Assembly (NCBI RefSeq): GCF_900496995.4
Contig: NC_044005.1
Coordinates: forward strand, 27,099,363-27,163,362
From: Aquila chrysaetos chrysaetos
Lineage: Eukaryota; Chordata; Aves; Accipitriformes; Accipitridae
Direction: 5' to 3'
DNA length: 64,000 nucleotides
Shown: positions 1 to 10,200 of the stretch, piece by piece
How the letters are laid out: each line of letters begins with the position of its first letter
Position numbering within the stretch: the stretch's first letter is position 1
Notes under the pieces: generated by a model
What the model was told of the DNA's origin: nothing
What the model saw: the letters and a program-made list of their open reading frames with translations, nothing else
Database searches by the model: none
Made by a program: the position numbers and the translations under genes

Positions 1-507
1 GTGAGGAGAGAGTATTTTGCTGCTGGGAAATGCAGAAAGCCACTTGCTAAGCCATCTCCCAGGAATGCACCAGGCTCGCTGGGCTCACCTCAGGCTGAGG
101 CCCTGTCAGGAGCTTCGGGGAAGAGCCTGGGCTCTCATGCTGGCTCCTTCAGTTCAAAGGGGGTCAGAAAACCCTCTCAGGTACCCAGCATGGGTTATTC
201 GCTGGTCTCGGCTGCCCCAGTCCAGGACAGCCAGCTGCTGAGCCAGCTGCTGGGCTACGGCCAGCACAGCCTCTGGGGCAGTAGCTCTTGTGGGAGCCCC
301 TCTGCCCTGGAGAGGGGTCCTCTGGAGCCCCTCGACTTGCACTGGGGAACTGTCAAACTGAGGTCGTCGGTTGTGAGACAGCAGCAGCAGCATCCCCTGC
401 CCCTGAGCCCTGCTGACATGGAGAGCCTGGCGCTGCTGCCGGCTGGCAGGGATGGCTGCGGGGAGCTGCAGGCTGCGATGGATGGCGTGCCCTTCACCTC
501 CACCCAT
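1..507 (+). CDS. PROX2: PROX2 exon (5' end uncertain, cut by window)
   Basis: The frame is open from base 1 and stays open past the proposed donor (GT at 508-509) to a stop at 664-666. The donor was chosen because joining ...VPFTSTH to the next exon's MQEALTPGHLKK reproduces the spacing of the family at this junction. The stretch with QDSQLLSQLLGYG, a QQQQ run and MESLALLPAG is conserved in character with mammalian PROX2. The first 60-90 bases are less certain: an acceptor could lie inside them, so the true exon start may be left of the window or within it. The region is low-complexity and Ser/Gly/Pro-rich, as expected for the poorly conserved N-terminal half. Confidence 0.75.
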
Positions 508-2117
508 GTATCCTTTGAGGGCAGCTGGAGAGGTCCCTGGGCTCAGCTGGAGCTAGAGAGGTCCCTGGGCTTGGACATGCTCCCCTTATCCTCCAAAGCC
601 ACAGCTTGGCACAGCCCCTGCTGGTCTCCCCAGGGCCATGGTCCCTGCTGCTCCACAGGGGGCTAAAAAGGGGTGGGCAGGAAAGGGGTCCCGAGTCATG
701 GAAAGGCACTGCTGCTCCTCAGGGTTGGTTAGATGCTGTAGCATAGCTGGGGGTAGGAGTCAGGAGCTCCCAAGCCTGCTCTTGGGCCATCCCGGTGGTC
801 CCGTCATCCTATGCCAGGAACAGGTGTCTCATGGAAATCCCTGTTCCCACCATCCTGGGAAGTGCCATGGGGAGCAGCAGCCTCCCTGGGGATGCCAAAG
901 GGAAAAGTCAGTGGCTGCCCAGCCAGGGATGAACCCCCTCCACCCTGCTGCCAGGCCATGGGGAGGGGTTATTGTGGGCACCAGGCATGTGCATGCCAGG
1001 GCCAGTGCTCAGGGATATGCTGAGCCAGTTGGGCTGCTGTGTGCAGGCTTTCCTTGACCCCAAGGCAGATGCAGGAGGCGCTGACCCCCGGCCACCTGAA
1101 GAAGGCCAAGCTGATGTTTTTCTTCACCCGCTACCCCAGCTCCACTCTGCTGAAGACCTACTTCCTTGACGTGCAGGTAAAACAGCAGCACCAGACGCTG
1201 GTGCCAGGCAGGGCTCCCACGCGTTGTGGGACCCAGCCCACCTCGCTGGGGAACCGCAGGGAAGGGGATGATCTTGTGTCCCCCCACCTCGCTGGCAGGA
1301 GTGGGGGGATGGCACCCACTTCAGCACAGGCTGCCCTGGAGCGGGTGCTCAAGGCCATGGCAGACCTGGGCTGCCAGGTCTTTGCTTTGTGCAGTCAAGG
1401 TATTGGGATTAAAGCTCAACACGAATGTGCCTCCCCACTGCAGAGTGGCTGGGATCTGAATCTCAGTGGGGAGAGGCACTGCGGAAACCCCTGTGTCATG
1501 GTCCTGGATGGTGCTTTTGCACCCCTGGGGTAGGGATGGGTTTGGGGCCAGGCTAGCGGTGCTTGGCTGGGCTTGTGGGGGTTCATGGGCAAGTAGGCTC
1601 CAAGCTGGTGTAATGCCTATCCTCCGGCTCTCCCTGCCCTGGCAGTTCAGCCGCTGCATCACCTCCCAGCTCATCAAGTGGTTCAGCAACTTCCGCGAGT
1701 TTTACTACATCCAGGTGGAGAAGTTTGCCCGGCAGGCCCTGCTGGAGGGCGTTGTGGATGCTGGCACCCTCCGGGTCTCCCGGGACTCGGAGCTTTTCCG
1801 TGCCCTCAACATGCACTATAACAAGGGGAACGACTTCGAGGTGAGGAGGGGGAGCCAGGGAACAGGGGTGGCGGGGCGAGAGGGAGCCAGGGACGTGGTG
1901 GTGCCGAGGGCTGATGCCTGTCTCGCCACAGGTGCCAGGGCGGTTCCTGGAGGTGGCCAGCCTGACGCTCCAGGAGTTCTTCAGTGCCATCAGGGCGGGC
2001 AAGGACGCCGACCCCTCCTGGAAGAAACCCATTTACAAAATCATTTCCAAACTGGACAGCAACATCCCAGAAGGGTTCAAAGCCGCTGGCTGCTCCCAGG
2101 AACTGCTCCGCAGCTGA
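1..2117 (+). CDS. PROX2: PROX2, prospero homeobox 2 (3' part; four exons)
   Basis: Joined coding segments are 1-507, 1069-1176, 1646-1840 and 1932-2117, all in phase 0 with GT-AG junctions. The last three encode about 161 residues forming the complete homeo-Prospero domain, a divergent homeodomain fused to the Prospero domain that binds DNA in the nucleus. Landmarks are HLKKAKLMFFFTRYPSS, CITSQLIKWFSNFREFYYIQ, ALNMHYNKGNDFE and DPSWKKPIYKIISKLDS. PROX2 is preferred to PROX1 because the upstream exon contains QLLSQLLGYG and a C-terminal stretch resembling what I recall of human PROX2, and because the neighbour is a convergent YLPM1, as in human. The N-terminal part lies left of the window. The family acts as sequence-specific transcription regulators; no regulatory site for this gene is visible here. 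The domain is intact with no frameshift. Confidence 0.93.
1069..1176 (+). CDS. PROX2: PROX2 exon: start of homeo-Prospero domain
   Basis: It encodes 36 codons, beginning MQEALTPGHLKKAKL and ending with the codons for LDVQ. The acceptor is AG at 1067-1068 and the donor GT at 1177-1178. It holds helix 1 of the atypical homeodomain. A second AG six bases downstream could give a two-codon-shorter form. Confidence 0.92.
1646..1840 (+). CDS. PROX2: PROX2 exon: homeodomain core
   Basis: It encodes 65 codons from FSRCITSQLIKWFSNF to ALNMHYNKGNDFE. The acceptor follows a pyrimidine-rich stretch ending in GGCAG at 1645, and the donor is GTGAGG at 1841. It includes the recognition-helix motif IKWFSNFREFYYIQ, which is diagnostic of Prospero/PROX proteins. 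Confidence 0.96.
1932..2117 (+). CDS. PROX2: PROX2 terminal coding exon: Prospero domain
   Basis: It encodes 61 residues and a TGA stop at 2115-2117. The acceptor is CCACAG ending at 1931. The motifs VPGRFLEVASLTLQEFF and DPSWKKPIYKIISKLDS are the conserved Prospero domain. The tail QELLRS matches the usual family end, so the protein is complete at its C terminus. Confidence 0.96.
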   Translation: MPGRFLEVASLTLQEFFSAIRAGKDADPSWKKPIYKIISKLDSNIPEGFKAAGCSQELLRS

Positions 2118-4287
2118 CACTCTGTGAAAGCAGCCCTGGGTCCTGTGTGCAGCCACCATGTGCTAAGCACCTCACCGGCACTCTGTACAGCATCCATTAT
2201 TCTGAGTATTTTCTCTCTGGCCTGTAAGACAGCTCCTTGGATGAGGTCTGTCACTTGCCTCAGGTGCTGGGATTTTATGCTGTGTGTTTTTTTCCCCTGC
2301 TCAAAGCTGGTGGGGTCCTGACAGAGACCCTTGGAGGGGAGGGATAGAGCCATGAGGTTGGAGCCTGGGAAATCGCCCTGCCCCAATTATCCCTGTGACC
2401 CTGGCTGAGCTGCCTTCCTTCTCTTCCCTAGAGGGCCACAGATCAGGGCAAACAGCCTTTCTGTTTATAAAGCAGGCAGAGGTCCTAGCAGCGGGCAAAG
2501 TTTTCTTGGCACAGCAGACCAGTGGATGTGCCTGGTCCAACAGCATCCCTCGGTTTCTGTCCAGATACAACACACCAGTGTCCAAAGAAAACAGCTGGTG
2601 AATTCCAGCATTTCAAGCACCCTATGGGGATAGTTGACCCTGTCTGGGAGATGTAAAACCAGTGTTTGTTGCAGCCAGCACGAACAACACTCCCCCCTGC
2701 CTCCCCTGTGCTGTTGGCAAGAGCCCCCCACGCAGCTGTGCGCTGTGGCGAAGCAGGTGACTGTGCGCTGGTGGAAGCAGCCCAGGAGCAACTGCTCACC
2801 AGCAGTGCTACCCGTGACACTGGAGGAGAGCAGGGTGCACAGGTGGCACCGCTCGGCCCCTCAACCAGCGCCCATCAGCCCATCACCTGGGAGGAGAGTG
2901 CCATGTTAAACACCCACCCGCATCCCCTTACATCATGCTTCCACTGGCAAAACTGCCTCAAACATCTCGGCTCCGCAACCTGCCCATGGTGAAAGAGGAG
3001 CACGTTATTTGGGACCTGTCAGTCCCTGTGGGTTTTCACATAAGCTGGTGAGGAGCTGGGCCCTGAGGTCTGCAGCCCCATTGCTGTAGGGATGTAAACC
3101 CAAGGAGGTTTCTTTTCCCTGTGACCAGGATTCAGTGGCCGCTTTTTCACCCGATGGAGAGTGGCAAAGCGTTTTGTGTTAAGGGCTCTCATCCTGGCAG
3201 AGGCAGCGGTGGGGAGGGGAAGACTGTGAGGAGAAGGGACATCCTGGGAGAGGCATGGCGGGAGGGCTCTGTGAGGGTGGTGATGCATAACTGTGGATGA
3301 GCAATGACATCCCCATGCAAAATGCTCAGCGAGAAGAGGATTGGGAGGAGGTCAAGATGTTGTTGGATGTGCTGCAAGGTGCCAGCTGGGTACTACAGCA
3401 CAGCAAGTGACATGGGAGAGGAAAATCACAGCTCCAGCATCAGAGGAGCACACAGGGTGATCCACAGGCAGTGCATCTGCAGGGGTAAGGAAGCATGTGG
3501 TAAAGTCAGGGTAGGATGGGGTCTCTGAAATAAGGGCAGTTTTACAGTGGTTTCCCCCATTGCGAGTGCGGCTAGCCAGATTTCCTGCTTCTGTTTGTAT
3601 ATTCATTTCTTGACGTTTGTATATTTTACAACCCCAACACCAAATTTACTCAATCCATTTTTAAATAAATGCATAGTTTAAGTTACCCCTTTACGTCCCT
3701 AGACACCTATTTGATAACTTCTGCTCTAAAGCATTACCCTGGGAATTTCTTGCCTTTTGTCGGGAAAAGAATAACACTGCAGCAAAAAGGGCTTACTCCT
3801 CGTGGTGGCATCCCTGCGGGGCTGAGCAACGCCCACTAACCAACATGCTCCTTTAAACCTGCACCCTCACCTCAATGCCTCGGGGTCAGTCTGCTCCAAA
3901 GTGCAACTTGTCAGGAGGATCAGGAAGCGGGGCGCTGGATGCAGATGGGAACACTTCCCAAAGCTTACAGGTGCCGGACTCAAATGTGCAGCATCTGAGA
4001 AGCGCTGCTGGTGGCACCGTGAAGGACAGGACAGTGGTGTTCCTGCAGGCAGTAACTACCTCAGAGCTTAAATAATGCTCTGGCTTAGGGAAAGGGTTAG
4101 TAAATTCTTTTGGCCATAGCTAAACAATTAGGGGACATAAGATACAGGCTTACTGAAGACATCCTGCTGGAACAAAGCCCTTGTACACAGAGTCCCCGGG
4201 GCAGCAGTTTCTTGCTTCCTCTGCTAACATGCAAGTTTGCGGGAGTCAGCAAAGCAGCAGGTGGGGGGCTGAGGGCAAGGCAATGCC
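2118..4287 (+). other. PROX2 downstream region, probable 3'UTR
   Basis: No coding exon is recognised here. The first part is probably the PROX2 3'UTR. A canonical AATAAA at 3664-3669 lies in an AT-rich stretch and is the first convincing polyadenylation signal on this strand. A second AATAAA occurs at 4717-4722, just beyond a CR1 fragment. Which one is used cannot be told from sequence alone. Confidence 0.45.
3664..3669 (+). terminator. Candidate PROX2 polyadenylation signal
   Basis: A canonical AATAAA hexamer lies about 1.55 kb after the PROX2 stop, inside an AT-rich patch. It is the first such hexamer I noticed downstream on this strand. Assignment to PROX2 is inference. Confidence 0.4.
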
Positions 4288-4520
4288 CCAAATCACAGAG
4301 TCACACAGTGGCTGAGGTCGGAAAGGACCTCTGGAGATCATCTTGTCCAACCCCCCTGCTCAAGCAGGGCCACCGAGAGCTGGTTGCCCAGGACCATCTC
4401 CAAAAGGTGTTTGAGTATCAGGGGGTTTGAGTTTGATCAGGGAGACTCCACAACCTGATCATTAATGAAGATGTTGAACAGGACTGGACCCAGTATTTGG
4501 AGCAATATTGTTTGCTCCAG
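4288..4520 (-). mobile_element. CR1 LINE fragment (3' end plus reverse-transcriptase scrap)
   Basis: The plus strand shows the reverse complement of the familiar avian CR1 3' end: GGAAAGGACCTCTGGAGATC, then a match to the 'tccaacccccctgctcaagcaggg' segment. At about 4440-4500 it jumps to a reverse-transcriptase fragment reading [12 protein letters not shown] on the minus strand. The two parts are not adjacent in an intact element, so this copy is internally deleted or is two fragments joined. It is a dead relic. Confidence 0.8.
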
Positions 4521-5547
4521 TGTTTGCCATATAACTGCAAGGAAGCAGGAACTACAGAGCTGTGTTTTACACTGCCTTTTGTGAAACATGGACCAACACG
4601 ACCACAACAAACAGCATCTCAGGTCAGTTATCTTTTGCCTGTGATAAGGCCTCGCCGCTTGTATCCTTAGGTTGAATTCTTCCCAGACAGATTTTCCATC
4701 CAACAGAAATAGGAAAAATAAAGCAGGGCTAGAGAGACTCTGCAAAGGACATAAGACCACAGGGCACTTCTCTGGCTGGCATCTTCCCTAGCAGCTTTTC
4801 AACCCCCTGTCCACCTTCAGCCAAGTGTGACAGAGAGCACAGAGGTGTCAGGGATGCAGAGGGAGCATTTACCCACCTTCTGCTCACTCCACGCTCCCTC
4901 TGGAAGCAGAGTTCCTGCCTGGGGAGCCTGGGGGTGCAGCTGCCTCCTCCGGGGGTGCTGCTCTTCCTGGAGTCAGGGGAGTTGCACCCAGGCAGGCACA
5001 GCTCTGCTGCACAATGCTGAAGTGGCATGAGCTGAATCACAGTCCCACGCTCCTGTGAGAGCCTTGGAAAGCAGCAGCCGGCTGGCAGAGAAGGAAGGGG
5101 AGACTCACACTGCCTTCCCTCCATCTAGGTCATAGGAGCACCGATACAGAGCAGGCAGCACATCTACTGGGATGTGGGGAGAGCTGGGGTTACTCTAGGG
5201 GCAATGGAGCCTAAAGCATAAGGGAAATAGGGTGTGATCTCTTAAGAAATTAGGGTTTCACTGGTTGTGCTGTGCAGGTTATGGTGTGAAACTTCATTTA
5301 CATTCTAGTGGCGCCCAAGATACAGCAGCTAGTTTTGAAAGACTAACGGGTGCCTGTCACAGGGAGATTTCTACTGACAAAGTGTCTCTGCTTGGAGGGC
5401 TGGGCTGAGAAGGGAGAGCCACTCCCCACACAGTGACTACAGTCCTGACCCTCAGGCTTGGGTGGGCTCTTGCTTCACCATTTCCCACTAATTACCCGAG
5501 GAAGCAACAGGGGCAATGCACTCACCTACTGCTGACACGGTTTCATC

Positions 5548-5579
5548 TTTTTTTTTTTTTTTTTTTTTTAAAAAAAAAA
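5548..5579. repeat. T-run joined to A-run
   Basis: Twenty-two T followed directly by ten A form a self-complementary homopolymer junction. It could be the abutting tails of two retroinsertions or simply a slippage-prone tract. Confidence 0.9.
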
Positions 5580-6095
5580 GTCCTTTCCTTCCCTCTATCT
5601 AAATTTCTGCGGTATATGCAAAAAGCCCACAGCCACCCGTAACTGTCTCCTCCAGGAACAATTCCTCGGGGCTATCCTTTTACATTTCTAATTGCATTCA
5701 TAACCCATCCACGGCAACGCACCCAGCCCACACAGCTAAACAACAGCAAAGACAGCAAAGTACTAAAAATCGCTGTTTCCTGCCTCCAGGCTGCTGGTGT
5801 GTTAGTAGCAGCCGAAGGAGGGAGATGTGACCACACTGAGGCCCGAGAACACTTACGTACTCATCTACGTTGTCACCATAAAAGCCCTTATTACTCATGT
5901 ACAGCTAATTAGGGCTTGAAGAAGTTCCTAGAATGTTCACCCCATGTACCAAAATAGCTTGGGGGGAAACTCTAAGCAATAAAACATCTCCGCTTTTACT
6001 TTACTCCTGCTAATGACTTGGACCTGTCTGCAGCGACTGAACCAGCCCTAGAGGTTCCCAGCTCAAGCAGATGTTCTTGAAAGGGACCATCCCTC

Positions 6096-6120
6096 AAATA
6101 CACATCTCAGATGTGTATTT
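6096..6120. repeat. Perfect palindrome, 12-bp arms, 1-bp centre
   Basis: The left arm AAATACACATCT is followed by a single C and then its exact reverse complement. No coding context surrounds it. Confidence 0.9.
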
Positions 6121-7231
6121 GGCATCAGGGCAGCTCTCTCTAGGTAAGCATCCACTGGCGGGCCAGTGGCCTGTGCCCATGAAATCTCAGCAACATTTGC
6201 TGTCCCATTATATGCATTAGAAAGACAGATTAATCCAGGTTACAGCACAAATACCACATTTGAGAGATCTGGCATCACTTTTCAGCTAGAGAAGACAACC
6301 CCTTCCTCTGTCTCTGGTGCGCAGAGCTGCTGACCCAGCACCGCTCCAGGGGAAGGTGAAGCGATGCACAGAGAGACGGTGGAGATCAATCTCAAGGATA
6401 AAACACCCTGCGGGGTCCCCCAGGACAGACTGGTATCTCTAGCTGGTAGCAAAAGCTTCTTCTTTTTGCACACCATGAAATACGATGTTAGTGTGAGCCA
6501 GGGACCAGGGCATGGGAACTGGGGCTGTGCCAGGTGCCAGCTTCACAGCAGCAGCTAGTTGAGCTGTTCTCCCTTGACTTAGGCAACGAAAAGCCCTGTT
6601 TTGATGAGATGGTGGCAATGGAGCCACAGAGACTGGGCTGCACTCTCCCTTCTGGGGTGCCCCGGCTCACCAACCTGCCTGCAGCAGCTCAGGTGCAAGC
6701 ACTAAAACTTGGATGCAGAGATGAGCAAGGTGGAGAAGGGAGATGTCTCACTGGGAGCTCTGCCCAGACAGGGCAGCATGGGAGGCACCATGACAGGGAG
6801 GGCATCGCGAAGCCCAGGGGCTTTCAAGGGAGATACTTACTCTGAGCAAGGGCGCACAAAGGAGTGAGAGGATAGTCAGCCTTTGCTGGAAGCAGAGTGC
6901 AGACTCGCCTCCACCACCCAAACCCAGCAGGTTGGCTGGGGGTAACACTCATCTCAGAGGGGAGGCAGCTGGGGTGGGAGATGGGAGGCAGGCTGCCAGA
7001 GAACAAGCACACATATCCCTACATAAATATAAAACTAGTAAATCCATTTTTAAAAGCGGGCCTGATCTAGAACACTTGAGAATGGCTATTCAAGTAAAGC
7101 CAGTGAAAGCTGTGCCGTGGATCTCAAGGAAAAGCAGACTTAGGTCAACGTTTAACATGTATGAGGATACAGTCCATATTTATGTACTAATTCTTTCTCA
7201 GCTAACTGCACAGGCTGCTGCGTGGCAGGTG

Positions 7232-7261
7232 AAGTCCCATGTCATTAAGTCCCATGTCATG
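7232..7261 (+). repeat. 15-bp tandem duplication
   Basis: The unit AAGTCCCATGTCATT is followed at once by a copy differing only in its last base. Confidence 0.85.
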
Positions 7262-10200
7262 ATTGACTTTTTCTTTTTTTTGGTAACATACAAACATTAC
7301 AAAGACCTAAAAATTGAGAAATTTCCTGTTTTCTCCTTTTGAGATGACTTTGAGCATATTTACAGTAAGCAATCGCACCTACAGTCAGCCTCTGCAGTCT
7401 TTCTATAGGCTTCCCAAATTTAGTCATTTGTTTTTTAGCACTAGGCTTTTGCTTAAAAGTTCATAGGGTAATTTTTGTTTTGTGTATTAGGGTCAAACAC
7501 CATTCTTGGTTTTGCTATTCCAATAAAACGGGCTCTATAGACATTTCCTGTGGCTATTTCCCATTACCTACTAAGCAGCTCTTAATGACACAGCATTAAG
7601 TCCAAGTGGCATGAGTCAAATGTGGCAGCTTCCCTGCTGGTGTTAATTGCTCAGGCTTTTATTGTTTTCTGACTAGTTGTTCTACTAGATTAATAAGGAT
7701 CGTTGGTAAAAGTACCAGCCTGTACCCAGCAGGATCAATCATTTTGTCCTACTGCAATCATGGAAAATAAGCAGCTAAAAGCAATTGGTGAAGTGAAAAG
7801 CTGGGAATATGAAAAATACCAGATAGAGGAAAAAACCTGAAACTTCAAGGAAAATATTTACTGGATTTCCGAAAGCATGTATATGTCATCCATAGCTTTA
7901 CACAAAGAACAGAAAGTATTAAAAAATACTTTGTATTATTTTAAAAAACTACACAAAATAGCTGACAACACATGTACATACATATCTATGCATCTCTATA
8001 TAAAACCTGTCCTCATTTGGTTCTCAGAGACCGAGCACAGAATATTCAACAGCTTAAGTAATTCTTTTCCATTTCCAATTTCCAGGTCTGTGAGTAAGAA
8101 ACAGTAGAAATAAGGGCAACTTTTGAAAACACCATGAATTCCTGCTGAAGGGAAAAGCAAGGCCAGCCCTATGCATCTGTGTCTACTGAGTTCCCAGGAC
8201 TGGCAGTGCAATCTGTGTTCAAATAAAAACAATTACAAAGGCCGTTTTTAAATAAAACACTTCAGGAATAGTAGCTACAGTTACAAAAAGAGAACGCTGT
8301 AGAAATGGTATTTTTAAAAGCCACAGTGTTCTCCTCTCTTGAGCAATCATTATAAAGCAGAATATTATCTATTCATGTTTAGAAATGTCCTGGGCTGCAG
8401 CTGTGAGCATTATGCCAAGCAGCATCAAAGCCCCATCTTCTCAGCTCTGACAGCTGCTGGCGCAGAAATTTTTCAGTTTGTTGTTTCTTTTGTGGAAGGC
8501 CATGCCCGTAGCGTGGCATTTCCAAGCAAGCACAGAACACCAGGGGCTTTTTACTCGGCGGTGGACTCTTCAGATAACCTCTGTGTAGAGCGCAAGCCCC
8601 TGTGCAGCACCCAGAGTCACCGCTGCTGTCAGAGCTCAGGTAAAGCCCTTCACTGCGTTTTTCTTCATCATGCCGTGACTTCAAACAGACCATTTATTCT
8701 GCAGCTATTTCTAACCCCTGAGCTTCAAAGCAATCTCACCTCCGTTTCTGACTAAACTTTTAATGAGCAATGTTATCCAAAAGACCAGAGCAATCTTTGC
8801 AGAAACTGGCAGCATCTGGAAGTTGGAAACACCGTCTCAGTCATGGTCCAGTCAGTGAAGGTCTCTGTATTCAGGGCACAGGATCTTGGCTTCGCAAGGC
8901 TGTAACAAGCCAAGCCAAGGTGGGAGCGTTCAATCTGGTGACAAGTGTTCTGTTTCAAGAACCTCATGGAACTTTGATTATTTATTGAAATGTAAAGGAG
9001 TGACAATACTGTACTCACCCATACGTTAGCACTTAACTGGAGACATGTCCATTAACACTATATTTTATGATTTGCTTGTGTAAGCCTCTTTCGTACCTGC
9101 AATGTAACCAGGATGCTGGTGGCAATGCTTTCTGCATTTGAACAGTCACACCAATCAGGGAAACAAAATCCTTGCAGATCCTGGGCTTACTCATGAAGAT
9201 GATTGCATTTCATTTTTTAGAAGGGGCCACCTGATGCTGGAAGGAATTATCTTTGGACCAGTGTTTCCTGAGCAGCTACTATGGGGAAGACTGCAATGGC
9301 ACAGAGCATCTCTTTGGTGCCAAACAAGCTGTTGCCGTGTGAACTCTTAAATAGCTGAGACAAAACTACAGAATCCTCTCTCCCAACTTGTGGCAAGCTT
9401 GTTCCCATAAAACTGCACTGTGTATTTCAAACAAAAAGAGACATTTCTTTCCTATACATGGTCAGGAACATCAGCGGCCATCCTGTTCCCCGCTAATGGC
9501 CTACGGTCTGTCTGCATCAATACACTCACAGTGAAGCCCACTGTCTCCTCATGGTATTGATTTATGCTGATCACCACACCACCATCTGTGACCATTTGCC
9601 CCCAAATTTACTGGTTACACAAAAGCAAGTTTAGCTTTTCACTGCATCATGAATCACAGGCCAACATTTATGTGGGAATACCCTAACTTCAACTCTCAAG
9701 ATCTGATTCTTAAGAAAGAACAAGTATTAAGGCTTCAGTCAGCCAGTAGACCGGCAGTTACCATCAGAAGATCTTACCTCTCTTTGTACTACTGTATGGC
9801 CTGTTATGCCAACCACAGCCAACCATCAGCCTCAGAGCCATCTGGCTGTTCTTTCCGCAGAGGTTGTTCTCTGGCAACTAGTGGCAGTAGGGATCCTTTG
9901 CAGAGCAGCTCCTTTCTTTGCAAATGACACTGGAACCAGCATGGAAGGTGTTCCTTGGGAGCACAGCACTGACATCACCTGAAAGCAGCGTGTAATGTCC
10001 CAAAAGTCTTTCCAGAAAAACTTAGTGGCCCTTGCATCGTCCCTGCGACATGCTCCAATGATCCAAGGATCTTGCTAGTACAGCAGCTTGCAAAACTCAG
10101 TCCACCATCTCACAAAGCTTCCCCTATAAGCCTTCCGGTGCCAGTTCAGTTGTCTTTATTCAGTATATTATTGAATGGCCATGTGTTTGCAAGCATTCGG

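Noticed and set aside
1..6. GTGAGG at the window start as a splice donor
   Set aside because: The coding frame with PROX2 similarity continues through this region; a donor here cannot be tested without upstream sequence.
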